The notes below the pieces were generated by a model. The model had not been told where the DNA came from, made no database searches, and worked only from the letters and a program-made list of their open reading frames with translations. Made by a program: the position numbers and the translations under genes. Shown piece after piece: positions 18,433-29,395 of a stretch of DNA of 37,157 bases. Position 1 is the stretch's first letter. Each line of letters begins with the position of its first letter. The stretch lies in the NCBI GenBank assembly GCA_937973905.1, contig CALJJR010000183.1:1-37157 (forward strand). Reading direction: 5' to 3'. This stretch comes from an uncultured Arenicella sp. (GTDB taxonomy: Bacteria > Pseudomonadota > Gammaproteobacteria > Arenicellales > Arenicellaceae).

Positions 18433-18459
18433 CGCGACTAAGATGCGTTGAAAAACTGG

Positions 18460-19422
18460 TTAAGGCTGAGAAGGAGTCGAAAGATGCTGCTCCACAAATC
18501 GAACGATGTCATTGCTCAAGCGCTCCGGTGCCTCAATCATCGGAAGATGGCCGATGTCAGCATAACTGATAAATTCGGACCCACTGATCGCATCTAAAAA
18601 TTTATTGCCTTGAGTCATGGGGATAATCTGATCTGCGTCGCCCCAAACAATGAGCGTTGGCACCGTCAAGCCACCAATGTTGTTCCAGTCAGAATCGGAG
18701 CGCGGCATGGTGGCTAGATTCGCCAATGCTTCACGATTTCCTGGCAACCGCAAAAGCTCCCAATATCGATCAACTAATGAATCGGTCAAGAGTTCATGAT
18801 TATTGACGCTGCCTAGCAATGATTTCTCTATTAGTGCTCTGGGCGTGATATTGCGACCGATAAATCGTCCCACTGGATTGGCCAATATCCGAAACCCAAT
18901 ATTGGATCGGGATCTGCTTGCTCGCGGCGCTCCTGAAGAATTTAGAAGAATCAGCGCTTCGACCGCTTGCGGATGCCGCAAAGCCGCTCGCCATGCCACA
19001 CCGCCGCCGAGTGAATTCCCCATCCAGATCGCAGATTTGACGCCTCGGCTGACTAAGGTCTGGTGCGCCGCGTCGACCAGCATAGTAAAACTGATTGATT
19101 CAGCCGCTGACGAAAAACCATGCCCTGGTAGATCGATGCTAATCAGGCGAAAACGCGACTGCAGATAGTCGCTTATTGGTTCCCATGTCAGTAGAGAATC
19201 GCTGGTGCCATGAATCATTAATATCGTCGGCCCAGTCTTATTGCCAGTGTCGCGAAAGTGAACGCGGAGACCGCCCTCAAGAGTTATAAATTGGGGCTGC
19301 TCGCCGGCGTATTTTTTTAGGCTGTCTTGATAGTCTGTATTAGGTGTCCAAAGGCTGATTAGAGCTGCGATTAAGATCGCCAATAAGATTAGCAGTGAAT
19401 TTCTTAGTAAACGCATTATCAA
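18460..19422 (-). CDS. Membrane-anchored alpha/beta hydrolase
   Basis: N-terminal TM; MIHGTSDSLLTWEP, GNSLGGGVAWRAALRHP (nucleophile elbow), IVWGDADQIIP, ADIGHLPMIEAPE. Confidence 0.93.
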   Translation of the reverse strand: MIMRLLRNSLLILLAILIAALISLWTPNTDYQDSLKKYAGEQPQFITLEGGLRVHFRDTGNKTGPTILMIHGTSDSLLTWEPISDYLQSRFRLISIDLPGHGFSSAAESISFTMLVDAAHQTLVSRGVKSAIWMGNSLGGGVAWRAALRHPQAVEALILLNSSGAPRASRSRSNIGFRILANPVGRFIGRNITPRALIEKSLLGSVNNHELLTDSLVDRYWELLRLPGNREALANLATMPRSDSDWNNIGGLTVPTLIVWGDADQIIPMTQGNKFLDAISGSEFISYADIGHLPMIEAPERLSNDIVRFVEQHLSTPSQP

Positions 19423-19541
19423 ACCTCAGTGGTGTGGTCATAGCTACTGGAGGGCGTTACGCTGCAAAATGTCAGCACAAGCGAGACCAGAATTAATTGG
19501 GTTATTTTGAGAGGTTGGGAAACTATGGTGAGTGTATCTGC

Positions 19542-21143
19542 ATGAAGAGTGAATTTGACTACGTAATTGTAGGTGCAGGATCGGCCGGCTGCGTCTTGGC
19601 CAATCGGCTTTCCGAAAATCCCAACGTCACTGTTTGTCTATTGGAAGCAGGCGGCAGTCATAAAAACCCCTTTGTATGGATACCCGCAGGAACATTTGCA
19701 ATTTTAGCCACCAAGCTAAAGAACTGGGCCTTTGAAACTGTGCCACAGGCAGCATTGCATAATCGCCAAGGCTACCAACCCAGAGGCAAGGTTCTGGGTG
19801 GCTCATCCTCGATTAACGCCATGGTCTACATCCGCGGTCAACGCCAAGACTATGACGACTGGGCAGCTCAAGGTTGCTCCGGATGGTCGTTTGATGAGGT
19901 GCTTCCCTATTTTAAGAAAGCCGAGCACAACGAGGCGGGTGCTGACGATTTTCATGCCCAGGGCGGGCCGCTCAACGTTGCAGCGGTGACCGACCCTGCA
20001 CCAATCAATGAACTATTTATTCAGGCTGCGGTTGAGGCTGGTATTCCAGCAAGTAAAGATTTCAATGGGGCTGACCAAGAGGGCGTGGGGTATTTTCAGT
20101 TAACACAGAAGAATGCTGAGCGATGGTCGGCCGCACGGGCCTATCTCGACCCAGTTGCAGATCGGCCTAACTTAACCGTTGTGAAGCGTGCACTGACCCA
20201 ACGAGTGTTGTTTGCAGGCAAACGAGCAACTGGCGTTGAAGTTAAGGTCAAAAAAGAGAACCACACGATACTGGCACGACAAGAAGTCATACTCAGTGCT
20301 GGCGCCTTTGGTTCGCCGCAATTGCTTATGCTTTCCGGTGTGGGTGATCCTGATGAGCTCGCCAAACATGAGATCGAGTTGCAGCATGATTTGCCAGCAG
20401 TAGGTCGAAATCTGCAAGACCACCCAGACTATGTGTTGAGTTACAAATCCAGCTCTCTAGATACGGTTGGTTTCTCTATCTTAGGTGGGCTGAAAATGGC
20501 TGGGGAACTGGTTCGCTATTTGTTCAAACGACGCGGAACCTTGGCTACGAATTACGCTGAGTCGGGTGCGTTTATCAAATCCGACCCATCGCTGTCTCGC
20601 CCTGATGTGCAAATTCATTTTGTTCGCGCGCTCGTCGACGATCATGGGCGCAACTTGCACTGGGGCCATGGTTACGCATGCCATGTCTGTGTTTTAAGGC
20701 CCAAAAGCCGCGGCACGTTAAAACTTGCGAGTGCCGACCCTGCGGAGGCTCCGTTAATTGATGTTGCGTTTTTGCAAGAAAAGGAAGACCTAGAAACACT
20801 GGTCGCTGGTTCAAAGCTGACGCAAAAAATTATGCGTTCAAGTCAATTTGATCGCGTTAGAACCAGTGCGATGTATGAGAGTGACTCTGACGACGATGCT
20901 CGTTTTAGAGCCGATGTCATCGCCCGTTGCGACACTGTGTACCATCCCGTCGGAACCTGCAAAATGGGCACAGATGACGCTTCTGTAGTTGGTCCGGACC
21001 TTAAGGTTAATGGCCTTGAAGGTCTGCGTGTGGTTGATGCATCAGTAATGCCTGCCTTGGTTTCTGGTAATACCAATGCGCCGACCATTATGATCGCTGA
21101 AAAAGCCGCAGATATAATCAAGCAAGCTGGCGAAAAAGAGTAA
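19542..21143 (+). CDS. GMC family alcohol/choline dehydrogenase-like oxidoreductase
   Basis: [94 protein letters not shown] at 19542 preferred over 19497. Confidence 0.94.
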   Translation: MKSEFDYVIVGAGSAGCVLANRLSENPNVTVCLLEAGGSHKNPFVWIPAGTFAILATKLKNWAFETVPQAALHNRQGYQPRGKVLGGSSSINAMVYIRGQRQDYDDWAAQGCSGWSFDEVLPYFKKAEHNEAGADDFHAQGGPLNVAAVTDPAPINELFIQAAVEAGIPASKDFNGADQEGVGYFQLTQKNAERWSAARAYLDPVADRPNLTVVKRALTQRVLFAGKRATGVEVKVKKENHTILARQEVILSAGAFGSPQLLMLSGVGDPDELAKHEIELQHDLPAVGRNLQDHPDYVLSYKSSSLDTVGFSILGGLKMAGELVRYLFKRRGTLATNYAESGAFIKSDPSLSRPDVQIHFVRALVDDHGRNLHWGHGYACHVCVLRPKSRGTLKLASADPAEAPLIDVAFLQEKEDLETLVAGSKLTQKIMRSSQFDRVRTSAMYESDSDDDARFRADVIARCDTVYHPVGTCKMGTDDASVVGPDLKVNGLEGLRVVDASVMPALVSGNTNAPTIMIAEKAADIIKQAGEKE

Positions 21144-21153
21144 CGACATCAAT

Positions 21154-23097
21154 ATGAAATCAAAATTGTTTTTAATTCTCGCTGGCTTTTTGTTTGTCTC
21201 GCCAGGGTTTGCTCAAATAGAGGTCAGCCCGCATACGATTGCGGCCAATAAAAAAGTCGAGCAAGCACTCGATTTTAATAATCGAGATGATTTCGAAGCC
21301 GCCCATCGAGGGTTTCTGGCCACCGATGATGCAACCGTCACCGTCAATGCAGAAGGCGGCATAGTCTACGACTACGGGCAGCAGGGATTTCTGGAGCAGG
21401 CACCGCCCGCAACCGTAAACCCGAGTCTCTGGCGTCAGAGCCAATTAACGTCGATGCACGGTCTATTTGAGGTGACCAAAGGCATTTATCAAGTGCGCGG
21501 TTTTGACTTGTCTAATATCACCTTCATTGAAGGTGAGTCTGGCTGGATTGTGGTCGACCCACTTATCTCAAAGGAAGTGGCAGCCAAAGCACGAGCCCTA
21601 GTGGATAGAGAACTAGGTGAGCGGGCGATCAGCGCCGTTATATTCACCCATTCCCACATCGATCATTATGGTGGTGTTCGCGGCTTGTTGAACGAACAAG
21701 ATGTGGCTGATGGTGCGCAAATAATTGCACCTGAAAACTTTGTCTATGAAACGGTCAGCGAGAACGTCTTGGCCGGCAATGCTATGTCGCGACGCGCGAG
21801 TTATATGTTTGGCGGGCTTTTAGCCCAGTCACCTGTGGCGAATGTTGGCGTTGGGCTTGGTCAAAATATTTCCACCGGCACCTACGGGCTCATGGCGCCG
21901 ACCAAGGAAATCAAAGAAACCGGAGAGCGCCTCAATATCGATGGTGTGGAATTCGAATTCATCATGGCTTTGGGGGCAGAAGCCCCGTCTGAATTCATGT
22001 TTTACCTGCCTCAATTTAAAGCCTTCTGTCAGGCTGAGATAATCAACCATACTCTGCACAATATGCTGACGCCGAGAGGGGCAAAGGTGCGCGATGGACG
22101 CCTTTGGAGTAAATACATTGATGAAGCCATCGTGCTGTACGGTGAAAAAGCTGAAATCTCGTTTGGTTCACACCATTGGCCTACTTGGGGTAATGAAAAG
22201 CTCAATCAGTTTTGGGCCAGCCAAAGAGACCTGTATCGCTATATTCACGACCAAACCTTGCGGTTAGCCAATCAGGGCGTGACTCTCCAAGAAATACCCA
22301 GTCAACTAGAGCTGCCTGAATCACTTGCAACTCAGTTTGCCAACCGCAGCTACTATGGTGAGCTGGGATTTAATGCGCGCTCACAATACCAACTTTATTA
22401 CGGTTTCTTTGATGGGAATCCTGCAAACCTGAACCCTCTTGCACCGGCTGATGAGGCGGTGAAATTTGTAGAGTATATGGGCGGTGCAGATGCCGTCTTG
22501 GAACGTGCGCAGCGAGATTACACCAACGGAGAGTTCCAGTTTGTGGCCACCGTATTGAATAAGTTGGTGTTTGCGGATCCTGACAATCGTGCAGCTAAGG
22601 CACTGTTGAGTAAGGCTTATGCGCAGCTTGCTTATAAGGCTGAGTCGGGCGTGCATCGGAATTTCTATCTTACTGCGGCGCAAGAACTCACTTTCGGCTT
22701 GGCTGATGCACCGAGGCCCAATACGGCAAGCGAAGACATCGTGAAAGCGATTCCATTAAATCTTTATTTTGATTTGCTCGCAGTTCGCCTTAATGGCCCC
22801 AAAGCGGCTGATAAAGACTGGCAGATCAATTTTGAAATTCGAGACACTGGCGAGAAAGCCTTGTTGTTTTTGAGTAATGGCACGCTGCATCACCGTATGG
22901 GGCACAGCAACGAAGATGCTGATGCGACATTGAATCTGACCCGTGATGCTCTAGATCAACTAAACTTGAAATCGGCGAGCATGCTAGGTTTGATCGCCCG
23001 CGGGCAAGCGTCAATTAGTGGCAACCCAATTACACTCACACGATTTTTCGGATTGATTGAAGAGCCACCTTACTGGTTTAATATCGTCACTCCGTAA
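21154..23097 (+). CDS. Exported linear alkylsulfatase (SdsA/BDS1-like MBL-fold with C-terminal SCP2-like domain)
   Basis: Signal peptide; THSHIDHYGGVRG, IIAPENFVYETVSENVLAGNAMSRRASYMFG, EFMFYLPQFKAFCQAEIINHTLHNMLTPRGAKVRD; C-terminal NFEIRDTGEKALLFLSNGTLHHR. Confidence 0.93.
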   Translation: MKSKLFLILAGFLFVSPGFAQIEVSPHTIAANKKVEQALDFNNRDDFEAAHRGFLATDDATVTVNAEGGIVYDYGQQGFLEQAPPATVNPSLWRQSQLTSMHGLFEVTKGIYQVRGFDLSNITFIEGESGWIVVDPLISKEVAAKARALVDRELGERAISAVIFTHSHIDHYGGVRGLLNEQDVADGAQIIAPENFVYETVSENVLAGNAMSRRASYMFGGLLAQSPVANVGVGLGQNISTGTYGLMAPTKEIKETGERLNIDGVEFEFIMALGAEAPSEFMFYLPQFKAFCQAEIINHTLHNMLTPRGAKVRDGRLWSKYIDEAIVLYGEKAEISFGSHHWPTWGNEKLNQFWASQRDLYRYIHDQTLRLANQGVTLQEIPSQLELPESLATQFANRSYYGELGFNARSQYQLYYGFFDGNPANLNPLAPADEAVKFVEYMGGADAVLERAQRDYTNGEFQFVATVLNKLVFADPDNRAAKALLSKAYAQLAYKAESGVHRNFYLTAAQELTFGLADAPRPNTASEDIVKAIPLNLYFDLLAVRLNGPKAADKDWQINFEIRDTGEKALLFLSNGTLHHRMGHSNEDADATLNLTRDALDQLNLKSASMLGLIARGQASISGNPITLTRFFGLIEEPPYWFNIVTP

Positions 23098-23215
23098 ACG
23101 GCGGCGGTACGCGAGCTGTCTGCAAGAATTTATAAGCAAAATAAAGAGACTGCGTAGGGCATAGCGCCATGTCGCAGTTAATACTAACGAAACCACACAC
23201 TATAAAGAGGAAACC

Positions 23216-24844
23216 ATGCTTGGATTAATGATGGATGAGCAACTAACGATCACTGCATTGATGCGTTATGCCAAACAAATTTATCCCGACTCCACGATCA
23301 CATCAATCACCCATGATCATGAACGGTTTCGTTACACCTTTGGAGAATGTTTTACCCGAGTTGGTCAGCTGGCCAATGGCTTAAAAAAGATCGGCGCAGA
23401 GCCGGGCGATATGCTGGCGACATTGGCGTGGAATGATCATCGTCACATGGAAGTCTACTACGCAGCCTGTTGTGCCGGCAGTGTTTGCCACACCATTAAC
23501 CCAAGACTCTTTCCCGAGCAACTTAGTTATATTATCAACCACGCGGAAGACAAGTTTATTTTTGTCGACCCCATGTTTGTGCCTTTGCTTGAAGCATTGC
23601 TCGACCAAATACCCAACGTGGCTGGTTTCATTGTCATGGCCGGTGCCGATAGCATGCCAGAAACTAAACTGCCGAACGTGCACTGCTACGAAAACTTGCT
23701 AGAAGGTGAGAGCCCTGAATACGACTGGCCGCAGCTGGATGAAAATACCGCCTGCTCGTTGTGCTACACGTCGGGAACCACTGGCAATCCCAAGGGTGTT
23801 TTGTACTCACATCGTGCCTTGGTATTGCAGTGCTATGCGAGCTGCAGCGGCGGTGCCATGAGTTTGTCGAACCAAGATACTGTATTGCCAATCGTACCAA
23901 TGTTCCACGTAAACGCTTGGAATATGCCTTACTCGGCGTCGCTGGCCGGCTTCAACTTAGTCTTCCCCGGTTCAAAGATGGGTGACGGTGCAACCTTGCA
24001 GCAATTGATTGAAGAAGAAAACGTCACCTTTTCTGCGGGTGTGCCAACCGTTTGGCTTGGCTTACTCAATTACCTGCGCGAAACTGGCAAAAAAGTGGAA
24101 ACACTCAAAGGCGTTGTTGTTGGTGGTTCGGCTTGCCCGTTAAGCATCATGGAAGAATTTGAAAACGTGCATGATGTTTATTCACACGTCGGCTGGGGCA
24201 TGACTGAAATGGCGCCGATGGGTACCTTCAATACCCTCAAAAAACCGCGCGAAGATTACGCCGATGAAGAGTATGCCGTGTTACGTCAAAAAGGTGGTCG
24301 ACCTATTTTTGGGGTGCAAATGAAAATCGTGGATGAGCAAAATAACGAGTTGCCTTGGGATGGTGTTGCCTATGGCGCGCTGAAAGTGAAGGGCCCGTGG
24401 GTAGTGAAAAACTATTTCAAGAGCGATAAAGAAATTCTTGATGCCGAAGGCTGGTTTGATACCGGTGACGTGGCTACGGTAGACCCTGATGGGTATATGG
24501 CGATTACCGATCGCACCAAAGATGTGATTAAGTCCGGTGGTGAATGGATTTCGTCAATTGATTTGGAAAACTGTGCCATGGGCCACCCGGGCGTACTCGA
24601 AGCTGGCGTGATTGGTATTGTGCACCCCAAGTGGGATGAGCGGCCCTTGCTAGTCGTTGTGCGTGAACCTGGTTCAGAAGTGCAGGCCGCTGAAATCATC
24701 GAATACATGGAAGGCAAGGTAGCTAAATGGTGGTTGCCGGATGAAGTCGCTTTCGTCGATGAGTTGCCGCATACGGCAACGGGCAAAATTCATAAAGTGG
24801 GTCTGCGAGAGCAATTCAAAGATTTTTCTTTCAGCAACGTTTAA
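23216..24844 (+). CDS. AMP-binding fatty acid/3-methylmercaptopropionate-CoA ligase (AlkK/DmdB-like)
   Basis: Shine-Dalgarno-like AGAGGAAACC before [89 protein letters not shown]. Confidence 0.94.
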   Translation: MLGLMMDEQLTITALMRYAKQIYPDSTITSITHDHERFRYTFGECFTRVGQLANGLKKIGAEPGDMLATLAWNDHRHMEVYYAACCAGSVCHTINPRLFPEQLSYIINHAEDKFIFVDPMFVPLLEALLDQIPNVAGFIVMAGADSMPETKLPNVHCYENLLEGESPEYDWPQLDENTACSLCYTSGTTGNPKGVLYSHRALVLQCYASCSGGAMSLSNQDTVLPIVPMFHVNAWNMPYSASLAGFNLVFPGSKMGDGATLQQLIEEENVTFSAGVPTVWLGLLNYLRETGKKVETLKGVVVGGSACPLSIMEEFENVHDVYSHVGWGMTEMAPMGTFNTLKKPREDYADEEYAVLRQKGGRPIFGVQMKIVDEQNNELPWDGVAYGALKVKGPWVVKNYFKSDKEILDAEGWFDTGDVATVDPDGYMAITDRTKDVIKSGGEWISSIDLENCAMGHPGVLEAGVIGIVHPKWDERPLLVVVREPGSEVQAAEIIEYMEGKVAKWWLPDEVAFVDELPHTATGKIHKVGLREQFKDFSFSNV

Positions 24845-24859
24845 GCCCAAAGGTTATCC

Positions 24860-26269
24860 ATGCTAACTCGGTTCTCAATCGTTTCGTTCCTGCTGGTTTT
24901 GTTCTCAGCGTGTGCGACCTCACCAATCGCTGATTCTGAAGATTCCTCCGCAGATGAACTTGGCGATGCAGATGCTTTCGCGTCTACTTATGTCGTGCCA
25001 GACTCAGCGCCAACCGTTATCCGTAACGCGAGAGTATTGGTGGGTAACGGTGAAAGCTACACCACGGCTGATATTGTGTTTTCTGACGGTAAAATTACCG
25101 CAGTTGGAGAAAGCTTAGTTGCTCCAGATGGTGCGATTGAGATTGCTGCAGAGGGTAAGTGGGTAACTCCTGGGATTATCGATGTGCATTCGCACATGGG
25201 GGTTTATCCCAACCCTGCGATAGCTTCGCATTCTGACGGTAATGAAGCGGTTGCGCCCAATACCGCTGAAGTCTGGTCGGAACACTCAGTTTGGCCGCAA
25301 GACCCGAATTTTGAAAAAGCCATTGAAGGTGGTGTAACTACAGCGCAAATCTTACCTGGTTCAGCCAACCTGTTTGGTGGTCGCGGAGTGGTTCTAAAAA
25401 TCGTGCCGTCGATCACTATGCGTGGCATGAAATTCCCGAACGCGCCGCATAGTCTCAAAATGGCCTGCGGCGAAAACCCGAAGCGAGTCTATGGAAGCAA
25501 GGGTGGCCCGGGTACGCGAATGGGTAATATGGCGGGCTACCGTAAAGCTTGGATTGACGCGCAACAATACGCCAATGACTGGGCTGAATATGAAACTAAA
25601 AAAGCCAAAGACGCCAGCGCTAAAGCGCCCAAACGTGATCTGCGTTTAGAGACGCTGGCCGGCGTCTTAAACGGCGAAATACTCATTCACAATCACTGTT
25701 ATCGCGCCGATGAAATGGCCAATATGATTGAGCTGTCCAAGGAGTTTGATTACAAAATCTCGACCTTTCACCATGCTGTCGAAGCTTACAAAGTTGCACC
25801 GCTGCTTGTCGAGAATGAAATCTGTTCAGCAGTATGGGCCGATTGGTGGGGTTTTAAACAAGAGGCTTTTGATATGGTGCGCAGCAATGCCGCGTTACTT
25901 GAGTACGCCGGTGCTTGCGCGATCATTCACTCTGACGACGAAACTCAAATTCAGCGCCTACCGCAGGAAGCGGCCAAGGTGATGGCCGCCGCGGCTGAGA
26001 TAGATTTAGATTATCCACCAGAGTTAGCGATTAAATGGCTGACTGCGAACCCTGCTAAGGCGATTGGCTTGGCCGATCAGATTGGTACGCTGGAGGTAGG
26101 CAAAAACGCCGATGTTGTTGTGTGGAGCGCAAATCCATTCAGTGTCTACAGTAAGGCAGAATTGGTATGGATTGATGGCGCATTGCGTTCTGATCGAAGC
26201 AATCCACAACTACCACCGACCAGTGACTTTAACTTAGGGATTATCGAGCCCGAGGAGGATCGTCCATGA
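24860..26269 (+). CDS. Lipoprotein amidohydrolase (imidazolonepropionase-like), metal motif intact
   Basis: Lipobox VLFSAC; VTPGIIDVHSHMGVYPN (HxH), LIHNHCYRADEM, STFHHAVEAYK, AIIHSDDE, GKNADVVVWSANPFSVYSKAELVWIDG. Confidence 0.92.
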   Translation: MLTRFSIVSFLLVLFSACATSPIADSEDSSADELGDADAFASTYVVPDSAPTVIRNARVLVGNGESYTTADIVFSDGKITAVGESLVAPDGAIEIAAEGKWVTPGIIDVHSHMGVYPNPAIASHSDGNEAVAPNTAEVWSEHSVWPQDPNFEKAIEGGVTTAQILPGSANLFGGRGVVLKIVPSITMRGMKFPNAPHSLKMACGENPKRVYGSKGGPGTRMGNMAGYRKAWIDAQQYANDWAEYETKKAKDASAKAPKRDLRLETLAGVLNGEILIHNHCYRADEMANMIELSKEFDYKISTFHHAVEAYKVAPLLVENEICSAVWADWWGFKQEAFDMVRSNAALLEYAGACAIIHSDDETQIQRLPQEAAKVMAAAAEIDLDYPPELAIKWLTANPAKAIGLADQIGTLEVGKNADVVVWSANPFSVYSKAELVWIDGALRSDRSNPQLPPTSDFNLGIIEPEEDRP

Positions 26270-27525
26270 GGCTCTCGCAATTGATAAAGGCTGTATTCGT
26301 ATTCGCGCTGGTCAGCGCAAACCTGCAGGCGCAAACACTGATTAAGAATGTCGCCTTAGTAAGCGATTCGGGCGATTACCCCGCGGTGCAAGATGTCTTA
26401 ATCAAAGACGGTAAAATCCATGCGATTGGTGAGGCGCTGCAAGAATCCGACAGCTATACCATCATCGATGGTTCTGGCAAACGGCTCAGCACGGGCTTTT
26501 TCAACGCCAACACGGATCTTGGCATCCGTGAAGTCGGTGCCGTAGAAACAAGCGTTGATTCAAGTTCAGCTAATGCCAGAATTACCGCATCGCTCCGTGT
26601 CGCTGACGCAATCAATCCAAGCAGTACCTTGTTGCCCTACAATCGTTCTCTGGGTTTGACTCACGCGCTGGTCACGCCGTCAGCAAAAGCAGGTCTATTC
26701 GCGGGTACCGCTGCGGTCATCCGCTTGAATACGACTGGCACCGTGATTGATGAAGCAGCGGCCGTGGTGGTCGAATTAGGGAGCAAGGGCAAGCTCGTTG
26801 CAGGTGGGTCACGCGCCGCTGCGTTCGCGCAATTGCGAGAAGCGTTTGAAGATGCGCGTGATTACCGCGCAAATAGAGGAAGTTACAACAGCGGTAACCG
26901 CCGAGATTATCCACTGTCTCGTCAAGATCTACAGGCCTTAGCGTCTGTTATCTCCGGTCAGATGCCGTTGTTGGTCTTTGTCGACCGGGCGATTGATATT
27001 GAACGCGTATTGGACTTCGCCAAGCGGCAAGATATCAGATTGATTTTGGCCGGTGTGGAGGAAGGCTGGCGGGTTGCAGAGAAAATTGCTGACGCTAAGG
27101 TTCCCGTCATTGTAGACCCAATCAACAATCTGCCTTCGTCTTACGACACCTTGGGGTCAAGATTGGATAACGCCTCATTGCTGCATGAAGCGGGCGTGAC
27201 GCTCCTGTTCACCGGCATGAGTTGGCACAATACGCACAATGCCTACCTAGTGCGGCAGTCGGCCGGAAATGCGGTGGCTAATGGTTTGCCTTATCAGGTT
27301 GCCATCGCTGCCATGACCACTAATCCCGCTAAAGTCTTTGGCTTGAGCGACAGTTTAGCGCTCAAAGTTGGTGCCAAAGCTAATTTGGTTTTATGGGGCG
27401 GTGATCCTCTAGAACCCAGTACGAGGGTGGAAGCCGTGTGGATGGCGGGTGAGCAACAATCGTTGGTCACGCGTAGTACGCGTCTTAGAGATCGATACTT
27501 GTCGATCATTAAAGCGGCTCAGTGA
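26266..27525 (+). CDS. Exported amidohydrolase-family paralog with degenerate metal-binding motif
   Basis: Overlaps the previous gene by 4 nt; signal peptide; amidohydrolase framework (VLIKDGKIHAIGEAL, NPAKVFGLSDSLALKVGAKANLVLWGGDPLEPSTRVEAVWMAGE), but the HxH site reads TGFFNANTDLG. Confidence 0.88.
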   Translation: MRLSQLIKAVFVFALVSANLQAQTLIKNVALVSDSGDYPAVQDVLIKDGKIHAIGEALQESDSYTIIDGSGKRLSTGFFNANTDLGIREVGAVETSVDSSSANARITASLRVADAINPSSTLLPYNRSLGLTHALVTPSAKAGLFAGTAAVIRLNTTGTVIDEAAAVVVELGSKGKLVAGGSRAAAFAQLREAFEDARDYRANRGSYNSGNRRDYPLSRQDLQALASVISGQMPLLVFVDRAIDIERVLDFAKRQDIRLILAGVEEGWRVAEKIADAKVPVIVDPINNLPSSYDTLGSRLDNASLLHEAGVTLLFTGMSWHNTHNAYLVRQSAGNAVANGLPYQVAIAAMTTNPAKVFGLSDSLALKVGAKANLVLWGGDPLEPSTRVEAVWMAGEQQSLVTRSTRLRDRYLSIIKAAQ

Positions 27526-28058
27526 TTTCTTAGCTTGTAAATGCAGGTATACACAATTGGGAACAAGGTTAGGCTGAAGATCATGCCTGGCAGCATTGCC
27601 TGCCACTCGGCAAGCAGCTCCGGTTGCATTACTAAATGCTTATAACGGCCAATAAGACCCGGCACCATAAACGCCAGCAGATAGATGACCGGACGCTTTG
27701 GACTAATGCTAAGCAACCACCAAGCAAACGGGATTCCCCACAACATTTTTTGTATTTGTGTTTGCGCAAGCACCAGCGGTCGGTACCAGTTGCTCTGCGA
27801 CATGTTTTCAACCAACCATGCGTAGAGCGGGTTTTGGTTTTGCGTGTACGAAAACCAAAACAGGAGCAACAGTGTAAAAGCGAAACCTAAAGAGATCGCT
27901 TTTGCCAAGTTGATTGGCTCTATTCGAGCCGATTGCTCTGAGGCTTCGCTGTCATTCTTTGCTTTGCGCCAGACTAGTAATATGCCGGTGCTAACAGCGA
28001 AGAAAACTAGGTGAATGGTTGCGATTTCCGCGATCGCTCGAAACCAAAAGCTGCCCAT
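27519..28058 (-). CDS. Multi-pass membrane protein of unknown function
   Basis: 179 aa with about four hydrophobic segments; convergent with and overlapping the preceding amidohydrolase gene. Confidence 0.7.
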   Translation of the reverse strand: MGSFWFRAIAEIATIHLVFFAVSTGILLVWRKAKNDSEASEQSARIEPINLAKAISLGFAFTLLLLFWFSYTQNQNPLYAWLVENMSQSNWYRPLVLAQTQIQKMLWGIPFAWWLLSISPKRPVIYLLAFMVPGLIGRYKHLVMQPELLAEWQAMLPGMIFSLTLFPIVYTCIYKLRNH

Positions 28059-28192
28059 AAGTTTTTTTGCACATTGAGAGTTATCGTTAAAGTATAGCGC
28101 ACTAAAATATTGCTAAGACTGCCTATGGTTTGCCCGCAATTGCTAGTTGATTGAACTGAATCCATTTGTAGTTAGATGGTAGAGAGATAAAA

Positions 28193-29395
28193 ATGAAATT
28201 TATAAAAATTGCTTTATTGATTGTCGCGGTAATTGGTGCCAGCGCTTATCTTTGGTACACCCAACCCTGGGCAGACTATTCGCCGGCTAAAATTGCATCT
28301 CTAGAAGACCCAGAAAAGCTGACGTGGAATATGCAAAATATGCGCGAGCTTGTGCCTTCCGCCGAAGTGGCTACAGGCTCGCCCTATCAATGGACCGAGA
28401 ACAATCAACCCCTGGAGTTAAACTACACTTTTACCGGTAAAACGCATGCCTTAGAAGACTTTCTGGAGCGCTCAACCACAGCCGGTTTGATGGTGGTTAA
28501 GAGCGGCGAGATCGTTCACGAGCAATACCGCCAAGGAGCGAACACGGAAACTTTATTTACATCTTGGTCAGTCGCCAAGAGTTTTGTCGCGACCGGAATC
28601 GCAATAGCGGTAAAAGAAGGGGTTATCGGGAGTTTTGACGATTTGGCCGAGCAGTATGCACCTCAGTTCGCTGGTACTGATTATGGCGCCACGAAGATCT
28701 CGGAATTACTCGCGATGTCCTCTGGCATCAACTTTATAGAAAACTACGCCGATGGTGAATCGGATGTAAGACCGTTCTTTTTCGATAGTTTTATTCTTGG
28801 TAAAAATCCAGATTTGTTACTCAAACCGTTCGAACGTAGTAGGGCGCCAATGTCAGATTTAGATTACATCAGCTCGAACTCCCACGTGTTGTCTGCGGTG
28901 TTGCGCGGAGCATACGGGCAACCGCTAGCCAAGATCATGTCTGAGAAATTATGGCAGCCTCTTGGCATGTCGGGCGACGCGAACTGGCTGCTGCACCGAG
29001 ACGATGAGCAAGGCCAGGCGCTGGGTTATTGTTGTCTTAACTCACGTCTGCGAGACTATGCACGCTTTGGGCTGTTTTATTTGAATGCGCTTAATGAATT
29101 GGGAGTCGGCGCTGAAAAACTCCCAGCAGGCTGGGCACAGAGCCTAAAGCAGCCAGCCACAAACGCTCACCAGCCCGGAGGGGATAAGTACAGTGGTCGC
29201 GGATACAGTCAGCACTTTTGGTTGCCCATTAAGGCCCCAGGCGTGTTCTTCGCAGCGGGTATTTATGGGCAATATATTTGGATAGATCAAGCCAATGATC
29301 TGGTAATTGTGCGCACCTCGGCGGACCCCGAATGGACGGCCCGTTATCGCGAGTCAGAAGCAGTATTTAAAGCGATAACTGAATATTTTAATTAG
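28193..29395 (+). CDS. Serine hydrolase (beta-lactamase/class C-like)
   Basis: N-terminal TM; TSWSVAKSFVATGIAIAVKEG (SxxK), SDLDYISSNSHVLSAVL, typical beta-lactamase-related framework. Confidence 0.9.
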   Translation: MKFIKIALLIVAVIGASAYLWYTQPWADYSPAKIASLEDPEKLTWNMQNMRELVPSAEVATGSPYQWTENNQPLELNYTFTGKTHALEDFLERSTTAGLMVVKSGEIVHEQYRQGANTETLFTSWSVAKSFVATGIAIAVKEGVIGSFDDLAEQYAPQFAGTDYGATKISELLAMSSGINFIENYADGESDVRPFFFDSFILGKNPDLLLKPFERSRAPMSDLDYISSNSHVLSAVLRGAYGQPLAKIMSEKLWQPLGMSGDANWLLHRDDEQGQALGYCCLNSRLRDYARFGLFYLNALNELGVGAEKLPAGWAQSLKQPATNAHQPGGDKYSGRGYSQHFWLPIKAPGVFFAAGIYGQYIWIDQANDLVIVRTSADPEWTARYRESEAVFKAITEYFN

